From positions 1-46,802 of the forward strand of contig CATOTD010000015.1 in assembly GCA_951812995.1 (NCBI GenBank): a DNA stretch of 46,802 nt, read 5' to 3'. The notes under the pieces were generated by a model. That model was not told the origin of the DNA. It did no database searches and saw nothing but the letters and a program-made list of their open reading frames with translations. The translations under genes were made by a program, and so were the position numbers. Shown here in pieces: positions 28,580-36,791 of this stretch. Every line of letters starts with the position of its first letter. Positions within the stretch are counted from its first letter, which is position 1. Origin of the DNA: an uncultured Gammaproteobacteria bacterium (lineage in GTDB: Bacteria > Pseudomonadota > Gammaproteobacteria > Eutrophobiales > Eutrophobiaceae).

Positions 28580-28867
28580 TTATTTAAAACATTCTTTGGT
28601 AAATGATTTGCAAACTCGTCGGCATTTTCTATTGCCGGTACTGGGGTTGATTGTGCAGTCTTTGCCCCACCGGTCACATATCGTCATGCACTTTTTCTTT
28701 TCTACCCGGTCATAATCATCGGGCAACAGTAGCTCGCCATCAAACGGCTTGGAGGGCTTGACACTACGATTAGCACGTTCATCTTCTGCGTAAGTAATGG
28801 ATGATACCGATAAGGCAAATATGATTGGTAAAATAAACCAGATCTTATTGATGTTATAAAAATTCAT
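28580..28867 (-). CDS. Small secreted cysteine-rich protein, unknown function
   Basis: I do not recognise this 95-residue protein. It has a clear signal peptide (NKIWFILPIIFALSVSSITYA), likely cleaved at about residue 27. The mature part of about 68 residues is rich in Lys and Arg with cysteines in KKKCMTICDRWGKDC, RKCRRVCKSF and KECF: six cysteines within about 35 residues. The even number and spacing suggest disulfide bonds in the periplasm. Upstream of it and the RnfE-like gene lies a 271-bp spacer with no further gene visible. Confidence 0.65.
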   Translation of the reverse strand: MNFYNINKIWFILPIIFALSVSSITYAEDERANRSVKPSKPFDGELLLPDDYDRVEKKKCMTICDRWGKDCTINPSTGNRKCRRVCKSFTKECFK

Positions 28868-29138
28868 ATTTTTTATGACGATTATTTGCGCTTATGGTTC
28901 TAATCTACTTTTAGTTTCTGCGTCTGCTGGCGATACTGCTAAACTTGACAATGCCTAAATTTTCCGACTATTGCATTATGTAGCCTTTATTAAGCATACG
29001 ATATCCTGCTCTCTATTTATAGACTTAACTGATAATTTTCATATAAATTTGATATTCAATACATACAACATCAGTCTTTTATAAGTGCATACCAAGGTTA
29101 AATCACATAAAATATGTTTTTTTACCTGCTAATCTGTC

Positions 29139-29681
29139 ATGCGTACAACAATTCAAAGATTATTCAAAACTGAAACACAATTCGCTTTATTGGCGTTGGC
29201 ACCATTGCTGTTGTTGCCAGCAAAATTTTCCAGTTTTATTAATATGGGTCTTGTCGCTGTCGGTCTGATTTTACTTCTCACTGCAATCTTGTTTTATTTA
29301 CGCAAACTGATTCCAGCGCAACTAAGACCGGCGGTTGTGCTTATAGTCAGCATCTCTTTGGTATTGATAGCCCAGATGCTTATGGATGCCAACGCCTATT
29401 CTTTTGCAGAAAATAGCAGTTTATTTTTTCCACTAATGCTGATAAACAGCCTGGTTTTATCGCTTGGTGAAAAAGTGTTTTCCAAACAGACGCATCAATC
29501 GGTTATACGTTATGTGTCTGGTATTGCGCTTGCAGTCTTGCTTTTCTTCATGCTTTATGGGTTGTTAAAAGAGCTGGCGGGCGGCTATTCAATAATAGAT
29601 TCTGTTGCTGGCTGTTTTTTTCTGCTGGGTTTTTTGTTTGCATTTTTTAATTTCTTACAAAATGCAAATATGCCAGATTAA
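29139..29681 (+). CDS. Orphan RnfE/RsxE/NqrD-like membrane protein
   Basis: A 180-residue integral membrane protein related to the E subunit of Rnf (Rsx) electron transport complexes. It has six hydrophobic stretches. Matching landmarks are QFALLALAPLLLLPAKFSSFINMGL, LIAQMLMDANAYSF (compare the LLMNAYAY region of RsxE), SLFFPLMLINSLVLSLGE and the ending AGCFFLLGFLFAFF (compare the LLLGFLLA ending). RsxE is normally about 210-230 residues, so this one is shorter and divergent. In E. coli rsxE precedes nth, and nth follows here too, 18 bp later. No RnfA, B, C, D or G gene lies upstream, so it is either a relic or a repurposed protein. Confidence 0.75.
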   Translation: MRTTIQRLFKTETQFALLALAPLLLLPAKFSSFINMGLVAVGLILLLTAILFYLRKLIPAQLRPAVVLIVSISLVLIAQMLMDANAYSFAENSSLFFPLMLINSLVLSLGEKVFSKQTHQSVIRYVSGIALAVLLFFMLYGLLKELAGGYSIIDSVAGCFFLLGFLFAFFNFLQNANMPD

Positions 29682-29699
29682 ACGCAAGCGTGACCGATT

Positions 29700-30347
29700 T
29701 TGAATAAAGATAAGCGCACGCGCATATTCGAGATATTACGAAAACAAAATCCTGCGCCAACAACAGAGCTGGTTTATCAAACGCCTTTTGAGTTATTAAT
29801 TGCCGTCATCCTGTCTGCTCAGGCAACCGATGTTGGGGTCAATAAAGCCACCAAAAAACTATATGCTGTCGCAAATACCCCTGAAGCTATTTTGGCATTG
29901 GGTTTAAGTAGACTTAAAACGCACATCCAAACGATAGGCCTTTATAACAATAAGGCGAAAAATATTATCGCGACTTGCAACCTTCTGGTAGACAAATTCA
30001 ATAGCCAGGTGCCGCAAGATCGCGCGGCATTAGAAAGTCTGCCGGGTGTCGGCAGGAAAACGGCCAACGTGATTTTAAACACCGCTTTTGGTGAACCTGT
30101 TATCGCTGTTGATACACATATTTTTCGAGTATCGAATCGTACGGGTATAGCACCTGGAAAAAATGTAATTCAGGTTGAACAACGATTAATGAAGTTTGTG
30201 CCAGATGAATTTAAGAAAGACGCGCATCACTGGCTCATTTTACATGGTCGATATACGTGTATTGCACGCAATCCAAGGTGTGATGGTTGTCTTCTGTTTG
30301 CAGAATGCGAGTGGAAAGATCGCAAAAAACATGCGGCGCATGGCTAA
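29700..30347 (+). CDS. nth: Endonuclease III (DNA glycosylase/AP lyase)
   Basis: Nth removes oxidised pyrimidines and cleaves at abasic sites in base excision repair. The 215-residue protein contains PFELLIAVILSAQATDVGVNKAT, the helix-hairpin-helix LPGVGRKTANVILN with the catalytic lysine in GRKTAN and the catalytic aspartate in VDTHIFRVSNRTG. The C-terminal [4Fe-4S] motif is CIARNPRCDGCLLFAEC (C-x6-C-x2-C-x5-C). Translation starts at TTG 29700; the product MNKDKRTRIFEILRK aligns with the usual Nth start. It is 18 bp after the RnfE-like gene, so probably co-transcribed. Confidence 0.96.
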   Translation: MNKDKRTRIFEILRKQNPAPTTELVYQTPFELLIAVILSAQATDVGVNKATKKLYAVANTPEAILALGLSRLKTHIQTIGLYNNKAKNIIATCNLLVDKFNSQVPQDRAALESLPGVGRKTANVILNTAFGEPVIAVDTHIFRVSNRTGIAPGKNVIQVEQRLMKFVPDEFKKDAHHWLILHGRYTCIARNPRCDGCLLFAECEWKDRKKHAAHG

Positions 30348-30392
30348 ATAAAGCTAAAATAGCGACGTGTAATTTAATACGTGGTTGGAAAT

Positions 30393-30818
30393 ATGTTTGT
30401 CCAAAATCGAAGTGAGGCGCGGAATTACTTTTATCGCGTATGGCATAAGAAAAAAAATAAATTACCGTTAGAGCCGCTCGAAGCAATCATTGCGGCTGTG
30501 ATCCAGGCGCATCCTGAGTATCATCATTATCTTGAAGAAAAAGAAGCATCAGAAACCCATGATTTTAATCCCGATCAAAATGAATCGAACCCGTTTTTAC
30601 ACATGGGGATGCACATTGCTTTGAAAGAACAGCTCAGTAGCAATAGGCCGGTAGGTGTTGATAAAGCGTTTGAAAAAATAATGCGTAAATCGACTTCTGT
30701 ACATGATGCTGAACATAAAATGATGGAATGCCTCGGGCGCATCTTGTGGGAAGCACAACGCCGCGAGGGCTTGCCCGATGATAATGACTATCTTGAATGT
30801 TTACATAAGGTGGGCTGA
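30393..30818 (+). CDS. DUF1841 family protein
   Basis: A protein of about 141 residues of the DUF1841 family, whose function is unknown. It is soluble and charged, with FVQNRSEARNYFYRVW near the start, ESNPFLHMGMHIALKEQLS in the middle and HDAEHKMMECLGRILWEAQR near the end; the last two blocks, rich in His, Asp and Glu, are the family's conserved parts. The start ATG 30393 fits the family N-terminus better than the upstream GTG at 30381. It lies 45 bp after nth, consistent with one operon. Confidence 0.85.
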   Translation: MFVQNRSEARNYFYRVWHKKKNKLPLEPLEAIIAAVIQAHPEYHHYLEEKEASETHDFNPDQNESNPFLHMGMHIALKEQLSSNRPVGVDKAFEKIMRKSTSVHDAEHKMMECLGRILWEAQRREGLPDDNDYLECLHKVG

Positions 30819-30837
30819 GGGTTAAGCATCATGTCGT

Positions 30838-30861
30838 ACGCACCATTAACTTGGGGTGCGT
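30838..30861 (+). terminator. Hairpin between convergent genes, possible terminator
   Basis: ACGCACC (30838-30844) pairs with GGTGCGT (30855-30861) around a 10-nt loop, followed by CTTATC rather than a strong T run. It lies 20 bp after the DUF1841 stop and before the convergent DUF2726 gene. The stem is perfect, but the missing T tract makes factor-independent termination uncertain. Confidence 0.35.
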
Positions 30862-30941
30862 CTTATCAGCCGCGATTGCACAGTGTTTTTAAGTGCGCTG
30901 GATATTCAGCAAACATTGCAGAAGGCTTATTTTTTGAGCTA

Positions 30942-31394
30942 TTAAGAGGCGGCTTTAAGCATTGCCTGCTGGACTTTATCTTGACACAACTGAAATGAAT
31001 ATTTTCCATATTGCGGCAGATCGGCTACCAAAATACGCGCAATGGGTATGCCGGCCTCTCTCAGTGCAGCATCTTTTTTCGCATCAGCGGCTTTGCGATT
31101 AGGCAACTGATGGCGATAATCATCTAGTTCAATCGCCAAAAGCGGCTTGAAGTCTTTATCCACAATTAAAAAATCAAGCACCTTTTGACTCACCTTGCGC
31201 CATCGCCACAGGTTTTGATTATCCGTACCACCTTTAACTTCAAGTAATTGACTCATCGGATATTGCGCGAGGACATGCTGGTTTTTGCAGATGAGTTTCA
31301 GCGAAAAAAACATCACCCGCTCACGGGGAGTCAGGGTGTATTTTTTAATGCAGAATCTGGCTCGGTTTGTTGGCATAGAAATAATGTCAGGCAT
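30942..31394 (-). CDS. DUF2726 domain protein (nuclease-like fold)
   Basis: A 150-residue protein with a DUF2726 domain, related to Vsr and PD-(D/E)xK-like nucleases. The typical core is visible: LTPRERVMFFSLKLI, then WRWRKVSQKVLDFLIVDKDFKPLLAIELDDYRH with acidic residues in the predicted active strand, and DAKKDAALREAGIPIARI. Activity is not established for most members. It lies 11 bp downstream of the repeat-containing membrane protein on the same strand, so the two form a probable operon facing away from the PP-loop/GHKL genes. Confidence 0.82.
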   Translation of the reverse strand: MPDIISMPTNRARFCIKKYTLTPRERVMFFSLKLICKNQHVLAQYPMSQLLEVKGGTDNQNLWRWRKVSQKVLDFLIVDKDFKPLLAIELDDYRHQLPNRKAADAKKDAALREAGIPIARILVADLPQYGKYSFQLCQDKVQQAMLKAAS

Positions 31395-31405
31395 GGTTGA
31401 TCTCC

Positions 31406-31798
31406 TTAAATCTGAATTTGTGTTAAAACTACCAAGATCACGACAAACGACAGGGCATTAATTACCCAAAAGCACACGCGATAGAAGGCATTGAAAGCAT
31501 TACACGGGTTACTGGTGGCCATATAAAAGACCTGGCCGATAAAGTATACAGCGGCAAAAATAGATTCTCCTATACCTACTTGTGTCGGCAGATCAATCCC
31601 GCGCACCAGCAATGCAATGATGTAAATAAAGCTATACACCCAAAAAAACATTCGAAACAGCGCATTAAATAAATTGACGGGGTCGCTGGTCGCCATGTAA
31701 ATAAATTGACCGAGCATAAAAAAAATTAACAACACGATCCCAAACACTAAAAATCCAATAAACTGCTCATTCATAAATCCAATAAACTGCTCATCCAT
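31406..31798 (-). CDS. Membrane protein with internal tandem repeat, unknown function
   Basis: From the ATG at 31798, which has GGGAG 7 bp upstream, the product is 130 residues with about four hydrophobic segments. The frame is open to 31861, but that start has no ribosome site. The protein is an internal duplication: GQFIYMATSDPVNLFNALFR followed by a membrane helix, and later GQVFYMATSNPCNAFNAFYR followed by a second helix. The YMATS.P...FNA motif is therefore used twice. The N-terminal coding region carries a 24-bp tandem DNA duplication (two MNEQFIGF/MDEQFIGF units). I do not recognise the family. Confidence 0.7.
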   Translation of the reverse strand: MDEQFIGFMNEQFIGFLVFGIVLLIFFMLGQFIYMATSDPVNLFNALFRMFFWVYSFIYIIALLVRGIDLPTQVGIGESIFAAVYFIGQVFYMATSNPCNAFNAFYRVCFWVINALSFVVILVVLTQIQI

Positions 31799-31907
31799 CT
31801 CAAGACTCCCGTTAAAATATGCGCTAAATATGGCCGACAAACAGCCGGTTTTGCACTGCACATAACGGGTAATTAACCGGTAAGTAGCACCTGCTCAGCA
31901 TTGGTGT

Positions 31908-31949
31908 TAGGGGTAACTTTAGGGGTAAGATCGGTATTGTGAATACCGA
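31908..31949. promoter_or_regulatory. Direct repeats and palindrome in a divergent promoter
   Basis: The 91-154 bp spacer between the divergent membrane-protein genes contains two copies of TTAGGGGTAA about 13 bp apart and the near-perfect palindrome TCGGTATT-GTG-AATACCGA (31931-31949), ending 3 bp before the first possible ATG of the + strand gene. These are good candidates for operator sites or an RNA hairpin in the leader. Confidence 0.45.
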
Positions 31950-31952
31950 CAA

Positions 31953-33098
31953 ATGCAAATAAAAGTGATGACAAATACAATCAACAGCACACCATTCAGG
32001 GACTCATTAAAGTCCTTTGATGACTACTTGAAAAACGTATACAACGGTTCATACAAAGGTAGTCAGGGGTTTATGTTGCTGGTCGCACTTTGTCAATTCA
32101 CGATTAAGCAATTAGATGAATTTGCGCTTGAGCAACTATCGGCCGATAAAATCAGTGTTGATAAAACACAACTTTATGACATCGCCGCACGAATATTTGA
32201 AACCAAACTCAGTAAAAATAAAGATGCTTGGGTTAGAAATACATGGAAGAGCCTAAACAAAATTCATGCTGATATATATCAAGGCTATGTTGATTATCTC
32301 GAAGATTCAAACAAAGCCCACTTACAAAAGCACGTACCGTGCCCGCAAGAAGAATATACACCTGGTCAGGGTGAGCGAAAATACTACTGGCTTTGGCCGA
32401 TGGATAAAAGCCGTGGACGCGAACGGCATACACCCTCATCTGTAGTATCGCCTGACGGCATGATTGTCTATCGCCGCGAGACAGTCAAAAAAGCAAATCT
32501 TTTGTATCGATGGTTTATAAAAAACCCAACGCATACCTATACATTCTTCATAAAATTTTATGTGCTACTGTTTGTCGCGCCGACACTGATCGTGTTGTCA
32601 CTCGTTGCCATGATGTTGTTTTATGGCTATGGCTTTATCATGGATCTGTCTCTGGATACACCGCTAGGGATTGGCGATATATTCGATACAGCCATCATCA
32701 TGGCAACGTATATTTTTTTAATTGTTGTAACAATACAACACGCCATTGTTCATTATCAGGTGTTCAGAAAACGTGCCGTCATCGCATCCTTTCTCATCAA
32801 CATAACAAGTGATGATTTTTATGACAGCTTGTTGATCTGCGGGAACGATGAGGATGCCCCTGAAGCAACGGTTGACGACCCCATCCGCCGCTTGCAATTA
32901 GTACGTTATAAATCGCAATGCCCTGTCTGCAATAGTGTGGTCGGCGTTATCAAAGGTCGTGGTGACTTGAAAGGACGGCTGATTGGCAGTTGTTGGCAAT
33001 CGCCCGACGAACATGTTTTCAGCTTCGACCCTGTAACCCGCAAGGGCTTTCCGTTACGGCAGACGTTGCAACACCTGAAACAACCAATCACACAATAA
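31953..33098 (+). CDS. Two-helix membrane protein with C-terminal zinc-ribbon-like domain
   Basis: I do not recognise this protein of about 381 residues. A soluble N-terminal region (1-190) is followed by two membrane segments: IKFYVLLFVAPTLIVLSLVAMML (about 203-225) and DIFDTAIIMATYIFLIVVTIQ (about 243-263). The cytosolic C-terminal part has CPVCNS plus a later Cys and His (GSCWQSPDEHVF), resembling a small zinc ribbon. ATG 31953 or ATG 31968 may be the start; neither has a strong ribosome site. It precedes the PP-loop gene by 93 bp in the same direction and may belong to the same functional group. Confidence 0.7.
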   Translation: MQIKVMTNTINSTPFRDSLKSFDDYLKNVYNGSYKGSQGFMLLVALCQFTIKQLDEFALEQLSADKISVDKTQLYDIAARIFETKLSKNKDAWVRNTWKSLNKIHADIYQGYVDYLEDSNKAHLQKHVPCPQEEYTPGQGERKYYWLWPMDKSRGRERHTPSSVVSPDGMIVYRRETVKKANLLYRWFIKNPTHTYTFFIKFYVLLFVAPTLIVLSLVAMMLFYGYGFIMDLSLDTPLGIGDIFDTAIIMATYIFLIVVTIQHAIVHYQVFRKRAVIASFLINITSDDFYDSLLICGNDEDAPEATVDDPIRRLQLVRYKSQCPVCNSVVGVIKGRGDLKGRLIGSCWQSPDEHVFSFDPVTRKGFPLRQTLQHLKQPITQ

Positions 33099-33191
33099 AT
33101 ACCCAACCACAAAGCACGGTAACCATAGACCCATGCGACTAACTTTGATATAAATAAGTCATCATTTTCAAGGTGATAAAGGAAAATCAAA

Positions 33192-34463
33192 TTGCCTCGT
33201 TTACTACCATCCGTGACCACCGATAAAATCCCGCACATCGTAAAATGTTCTGGCGGCCGTTCATCGGGCATGATGCTGTTGCAGTTATTGGATGATGATG
33301 CACTGGATGCTGGCCGTGGCGATGTCGTGTTATTTAACAATACTTCGGCTGAGCATCCGGCCACTTATAATTTTGTGCGGGAACTGAAAGCCCGCACCGA
33401 GGCCGCTGGTATCCCATTTTTCTGGCTGGAGTTTCAGACTTACGAGGATGCCCACCGCGGTCGTTGGCAACGCAAGCCGACTTGGCGACTGGTAAATGAT
33501 CGCCCGTATTCTGAACACAACCCGGATGGTTATCATTACCGCGGCGAGGTGTTTGAGACGATGATGTCGCTCAATGCCAACGTGCCCAATATGCAGTCGC
33601 GCGTTTGCACGCAGTACATGAAAATATTCCCGACCAACGCTTTTTTGATGGATTGGTTTTTGCGGCAACCGACCATTGATCGCCTCGGACATGTGGGCGA
33701 TGCGCCGAGGATGACGGATGCTGAAGTGCTTGAGCGGCATGAAGATAACGATGGCAATGTGCCAGATGATCTACTGCTGGCCAAAAAGGCGTTTGTCAGG
33801 TCGCAGTCGCATCAGCGTCCAGCACAGCGATTTGCCGATTTTACGGCCGCACCGGTTGGTTGGTTAGCTGCCGACAATATTGGTTGCTCGGTTTCAATTT
33901 ATGGCGAGCAGGCAGCGACTTTTGTGTCGTTCTTAGGCATTCGGGCCGATGAAGCACACCGAGTGGATAAAATCCGTTTGCGGATTGACAAGGCTGGCTT
34001 TAAGCAGACGCGCTCGGCATTTAGCCAACCGCCAAGGGAACAGGTCAAGGCACCGCTAGCGGATGTCGGCGTTGGTAATCATGAGGTGATTGAATTTTGG
34101 CAGACGCAGGATTTTGACCTTGCGTTGCCGACCGATGGGCTTTATTCCAACTGTGTTTATTGCATGATGAAGGGCAAGCTCAAGATTGCCAGAATGATTG
34201 CGTCTGATAAAATCCATGATGCGTCCGAGGGTGCCACTGAGCTAACGCCCGCATCGGTGGATTGGTGGATTAAGATGGAGCGTAAATACGCCCGCGACTT
34301 GGATGCTGAAGGCCGCGACAGAGTCAATAAAGGCGTGAAATATATTGGCTTTTTTGGTGCTAGTAGCGACCTGGCTTTTAGTGCGTTGAAGGAAGAAATA
34401 CCGCAGCTACAAGCAGAATTTTTGGTTGATGAATCTTACGACATTTGCAACTGCACTGATTGA
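33192..34463 (+). CDS. PP-loop ATPase, PAPS-reductase-like enzyme
   Basis: A 423-residue member of the PAPS reductase/N-type ATP pyrophosphatase superfamily. The PP-loop is CSGGRSSGM at residues 19-27. FNNTSAEHPATYNFVREL is the second ATP-site segment and SRVCTQYMKIFP (Cys139) matches the R-x-C-T-x-x-x-K motif of this superfamily. Further cysteines are at NCVYC (321 and 324) and in the C-terminal CNC, possibly for an Fe-S cluster. Enzymes with this fold include CysH and the phosphorothioation protein DndC, so sulfur or nucleotide chemistry is likely, but the substrate is unknown. The start is TTG 33192 behind AAAGGAAAA. The GHKL gene follows after 12 bp, a clear operon. Confidence 0.85.
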   Translation: MPRLLPSVTTDKIPHIVKCSGGRSSGMMLLQLLDDDALDAGRGDVVLFNNTSAEHPATYNFVRELKARTEAAGIPFFWLEFQTYEDAHRGRWQRKPTWRLVNDRPYSEHNPDGYHYRGEVFETMMSLNANVPNMQSRVCTQYMKIFPTNAFLMDWFLRQPTIDRLGHVGDAPRMTDAEVLERHEDNDGNVPDDLLLAKKAFVRSQSHQRPAQRFADFTAAPVGWLAADNIGCSVSIYGEQAATFVSFLGIRADEAHRVDKIRLRIDKAGFKQTRSAFSQPPREQVKAPLADVGVGNHEVIEFWQTQDFDLALPTDGLYSNCVYCMMKGKLKIARMIASDKIHDASEGATELTPASVDWWIKMERKYARDLDAEGRDRVNKGVKYIGFFGASSDLAFSALKEEIPQLQAEFLVDESYDICNCTD

Positions 34464-34475
34464 GGTAAACAGATT

Positions 34476-35679
34476 ATGTCAGCACTTTATTTTCCCTTAG
34501 GCCTTATGGAAGGTTTCACCGCCAGCAAGCTGGCCGACAAGAAAACGGGTTTTGCTATTCCGATTCGGGAATTGATGCAAAATGCGCTGGATGCAGATGC
34601 CAAGAAAATCAATATTTACATAGAGACCATCAACAAGCATGACATTCCACATATTGAGGATTATGAGCAGATATTGGCGCAAGCCATTACAACCCAACAC
34701 AATAAAGGTAGCTACCGAAGACAACAGGAACAGATTGTTAAACAAATAAAAAGGTCTTAGAACAGGACCAAATTGACATCATGGTTTTTGCCGACAATGG
34801 CAAAGGCATGGATCCAGTCAAGCTAGAAGCCTTGCTTGACGGGCGTACCCACAAAGACAAAGATTCATCTAGGGGCTCTTATGGCGTTGGTCACTTTGCG
34901 GCTTATTATCTGTCTTCTTTGCAATACGTCTTATACGCAAGTCGTTATGCTGAAAACAAAACGCTATATACGCTATATACCGGCTCGCCGATTCTGGCCG
35001 GTCACCATGACGGCTATGCTCAAAGGGGTTCCACCGGCAGAATTGTGGGTGTTGTGCCTGACAATGAGAAAAATCCAGAATATCAATATCCATCTGACCT
35101 AACGAAATTCCCGCGTTTTATTCAAAAAAATCTGGGCATGGAAGGCACTGGCACGATTGTCGCGATATTGGGATTATCCGAAGACTGGAATAAAGATGCT
35201 GAATATGCAATTGCCAGTCATTTTTTCTCTGCCATCGCACATGATGCTTTGGAGATTACCGTTCACCAGTCGGGCTACAAGCCGCAAAAACTGGATGCAA
35301 ATCGCGTTGAAAAATTGCTTAAGGACAATAACGAAGAATTAATAGCGCGTGGTGATGGCAAAATTTTATCGGGGCGGGACGCATGGCAATCCTGGCTGGC
35401 CGTCAATAACAGCAAGATGGAAACCATCCAGCTATCCAATAACGATAAGGTTAATATCTACCTTAAAACCACCGAAGTTGATTATGCCTGCATCGCCTTG
35501 ATACGTAGCAATATGCTGGTGGCGCGCCATGACAAGATGCAATCTCCGGATATGAAAAAACTTCAGAAAAACACAGATTTTGACCCGTTTGCGTTAGTGC
35601 TTGATGTTGATGAGACCGCGCCAAAACTGTTTGGGCTGATTAAAGCCGCCGAAGGTCCGCACCATAATGAGTTGAAAAA
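34476..35679 (+). pseudogene. GHKL (Hsp90/histidine-kinase-like) ATPase, frameshifted and 3'-truncated
   Basis: The gene encodes a GHKL-fold ATPase. Its N-box is PIRELMQNALDADAKK (Glu32, Asn36). After a -1 shift at a run of five A's (34750-34754) the protein continues as VLEQDQIDIMVFADNGKGMDP with the G1 box and GSYGVGHFA with the G2 box, through to PHHNELK. The first frame stops at 34760 and the second has ATG 34781. One more A in the run would join the halves into about 400 residues. The C-terminus is lost where an IS256-family end begins at about 35680. GTG-type start issues do not arise: ATG 34476 follows GAGGT. The PP-loop gene is 12 bp upstream. Confidence 0.8.
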
Positions 35680-35821
35680 GATAACGTAAATTATCTTTCG
35701 CAAATTTGAAGAGGCGGTTTTCCTTTATCTGGTTACATAAAAATAAGGGAATTATATACTTTACTCCAATAGATAACCCGTATAATCTAACATAAAAATG
35801 CAATAAAACGGAGGGTCATCA

Positions 35822-36751
35822 ATGAAAGACAATACCATATCCACATTTGAGTTATTTCGCCAGTTTCCGGATGCTGAAGCCGCTAGATTGTATTTTGAGG
35901 GACAACGCTGGGGAGATTACATATCCTGTCCTCATTGTGGGGAATTTAAGCGTATTACCCCGCGCAAAGGAAAGCGGACAGGATATTACTTATGCCGGGA
36001 CTGCAAGAGTGAGTTTACGGTGAGAACCGGCACTATCTTTGAACGTTCTCATGTTCCACTACATAAATGGCTATATGCTATTTACTTAACTGTCACCTCG
36101 CGCAAGGGCATATCTAGCTTGCAGTTATCTAAACAAATCGGAGTAACTCAAAAGACCGCCTGGTTTATGCAGGCCCGCATTCGTGAATCCTGTAACGATA
36201 ATACAGATAATTTACTTTCTGGCATTGTTGAGATTGATGAGACCTATATCGGTGGGAAGGAACATAACAAACACAAACACAAGAAAGTCCGCGCAGGCCG
36301 TGGCGTAGCTGGCAAGCAGGTAGTGGTCGGAATGCGTGAGCGCGGTGGCCGCACAAGGGCTAAGCCTATCCCATCAACTGATATACCGACCCTGCACAAA
36401 GAGATTGGCTGTTCAGTGGAATATGGTGCCACCATTTACACAGATGAACACAGGTCATATCAGCATCTACAGTCTGCTTATCAGCATGGTACGGTAACCC
36501 ATAGTGCGGGAGAATATGTGGGTTCAAACAACATTCATACCAATAGCATTGAAAGTGTCTGGGCTTTACTCAAACGCGGTCTGTATGGGGTATGGCATCA
36601 TGCCAGCACTAAACACTTACATCGCTATGTGAACGAAGTGACTTTTAGACTGAATAACGGACCATGTAAGTTACCAACCAATCAACGTATAGAATCACTT
36701 ATAAGCAACGCGATAGGTAAACGGATTACCTATCGCGAGGTGCTAGCATGA
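35822..36751 (+). CDS. IS1595-family transposase
   Basis: A 309-residue transposase, intact. It has the N-terminal zinc ribbon CPHCGEFK...CRDCKS (about residues 38-62) typical of IS1595/ISXO2-type enzymes. The DDE-type catalytic core includes VEIDETYIGGKEHNK, IYTDEHRSYQHL and TNSIESVWALLKRGLYGVWHH, with NSIESVWALLKRG as the final conserved block. The start ATG follows a strong GGAGGG site. All family blocks are present and no stop is seen, so this element may be active. The passenger gene follows within 41 bp. Confidence 0.93.
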   Translation: MKDNTISTFELFRQFPDAEAARLYFEGQRWGDYISCPHCGEFKRITPRKGKRTGYYLCRDCKSEFTVRTGTIFERSHVPLHKWLYAIYLTVTSRKGISSLQLSKQIGVTQKTAWFMQARIRESCNDNTDNLLSGIVEIDETYIGGKEHNKHKHKKVRAGRGVAGKQVVVGMRERGGRTRAKPIPSTDIPTLHKEIGCSVEYGATIYTDEHRSYQHLQSAYQHGTVTHSAGEYVGSNNIHTNSIESVWALLKRGLYGVWHHASTKHLHRYVNEVTFRLNNGPCKLPTNQRIESLISNAIGKRITYREVLA

Positions 36752-36791
36752 GCAAAGCAATGGAAATAGAATGCGGATATACAGGACGATA

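Noticed and set aside
31908..31930. TTAGGGG as telomere-like repeat
   Set aside because: Only two copies, in a bacterial promoter spacer; operator sites are far more plausible.
34740..34781. Programmed -1 frameshift in the GHKL ATPase gene
   Set aside because: The heptamer A AAA AGG does not fit the usual X XXY YYZ pattern and the gene is also truncated, so mutation is simpler; kept only as an alternative.
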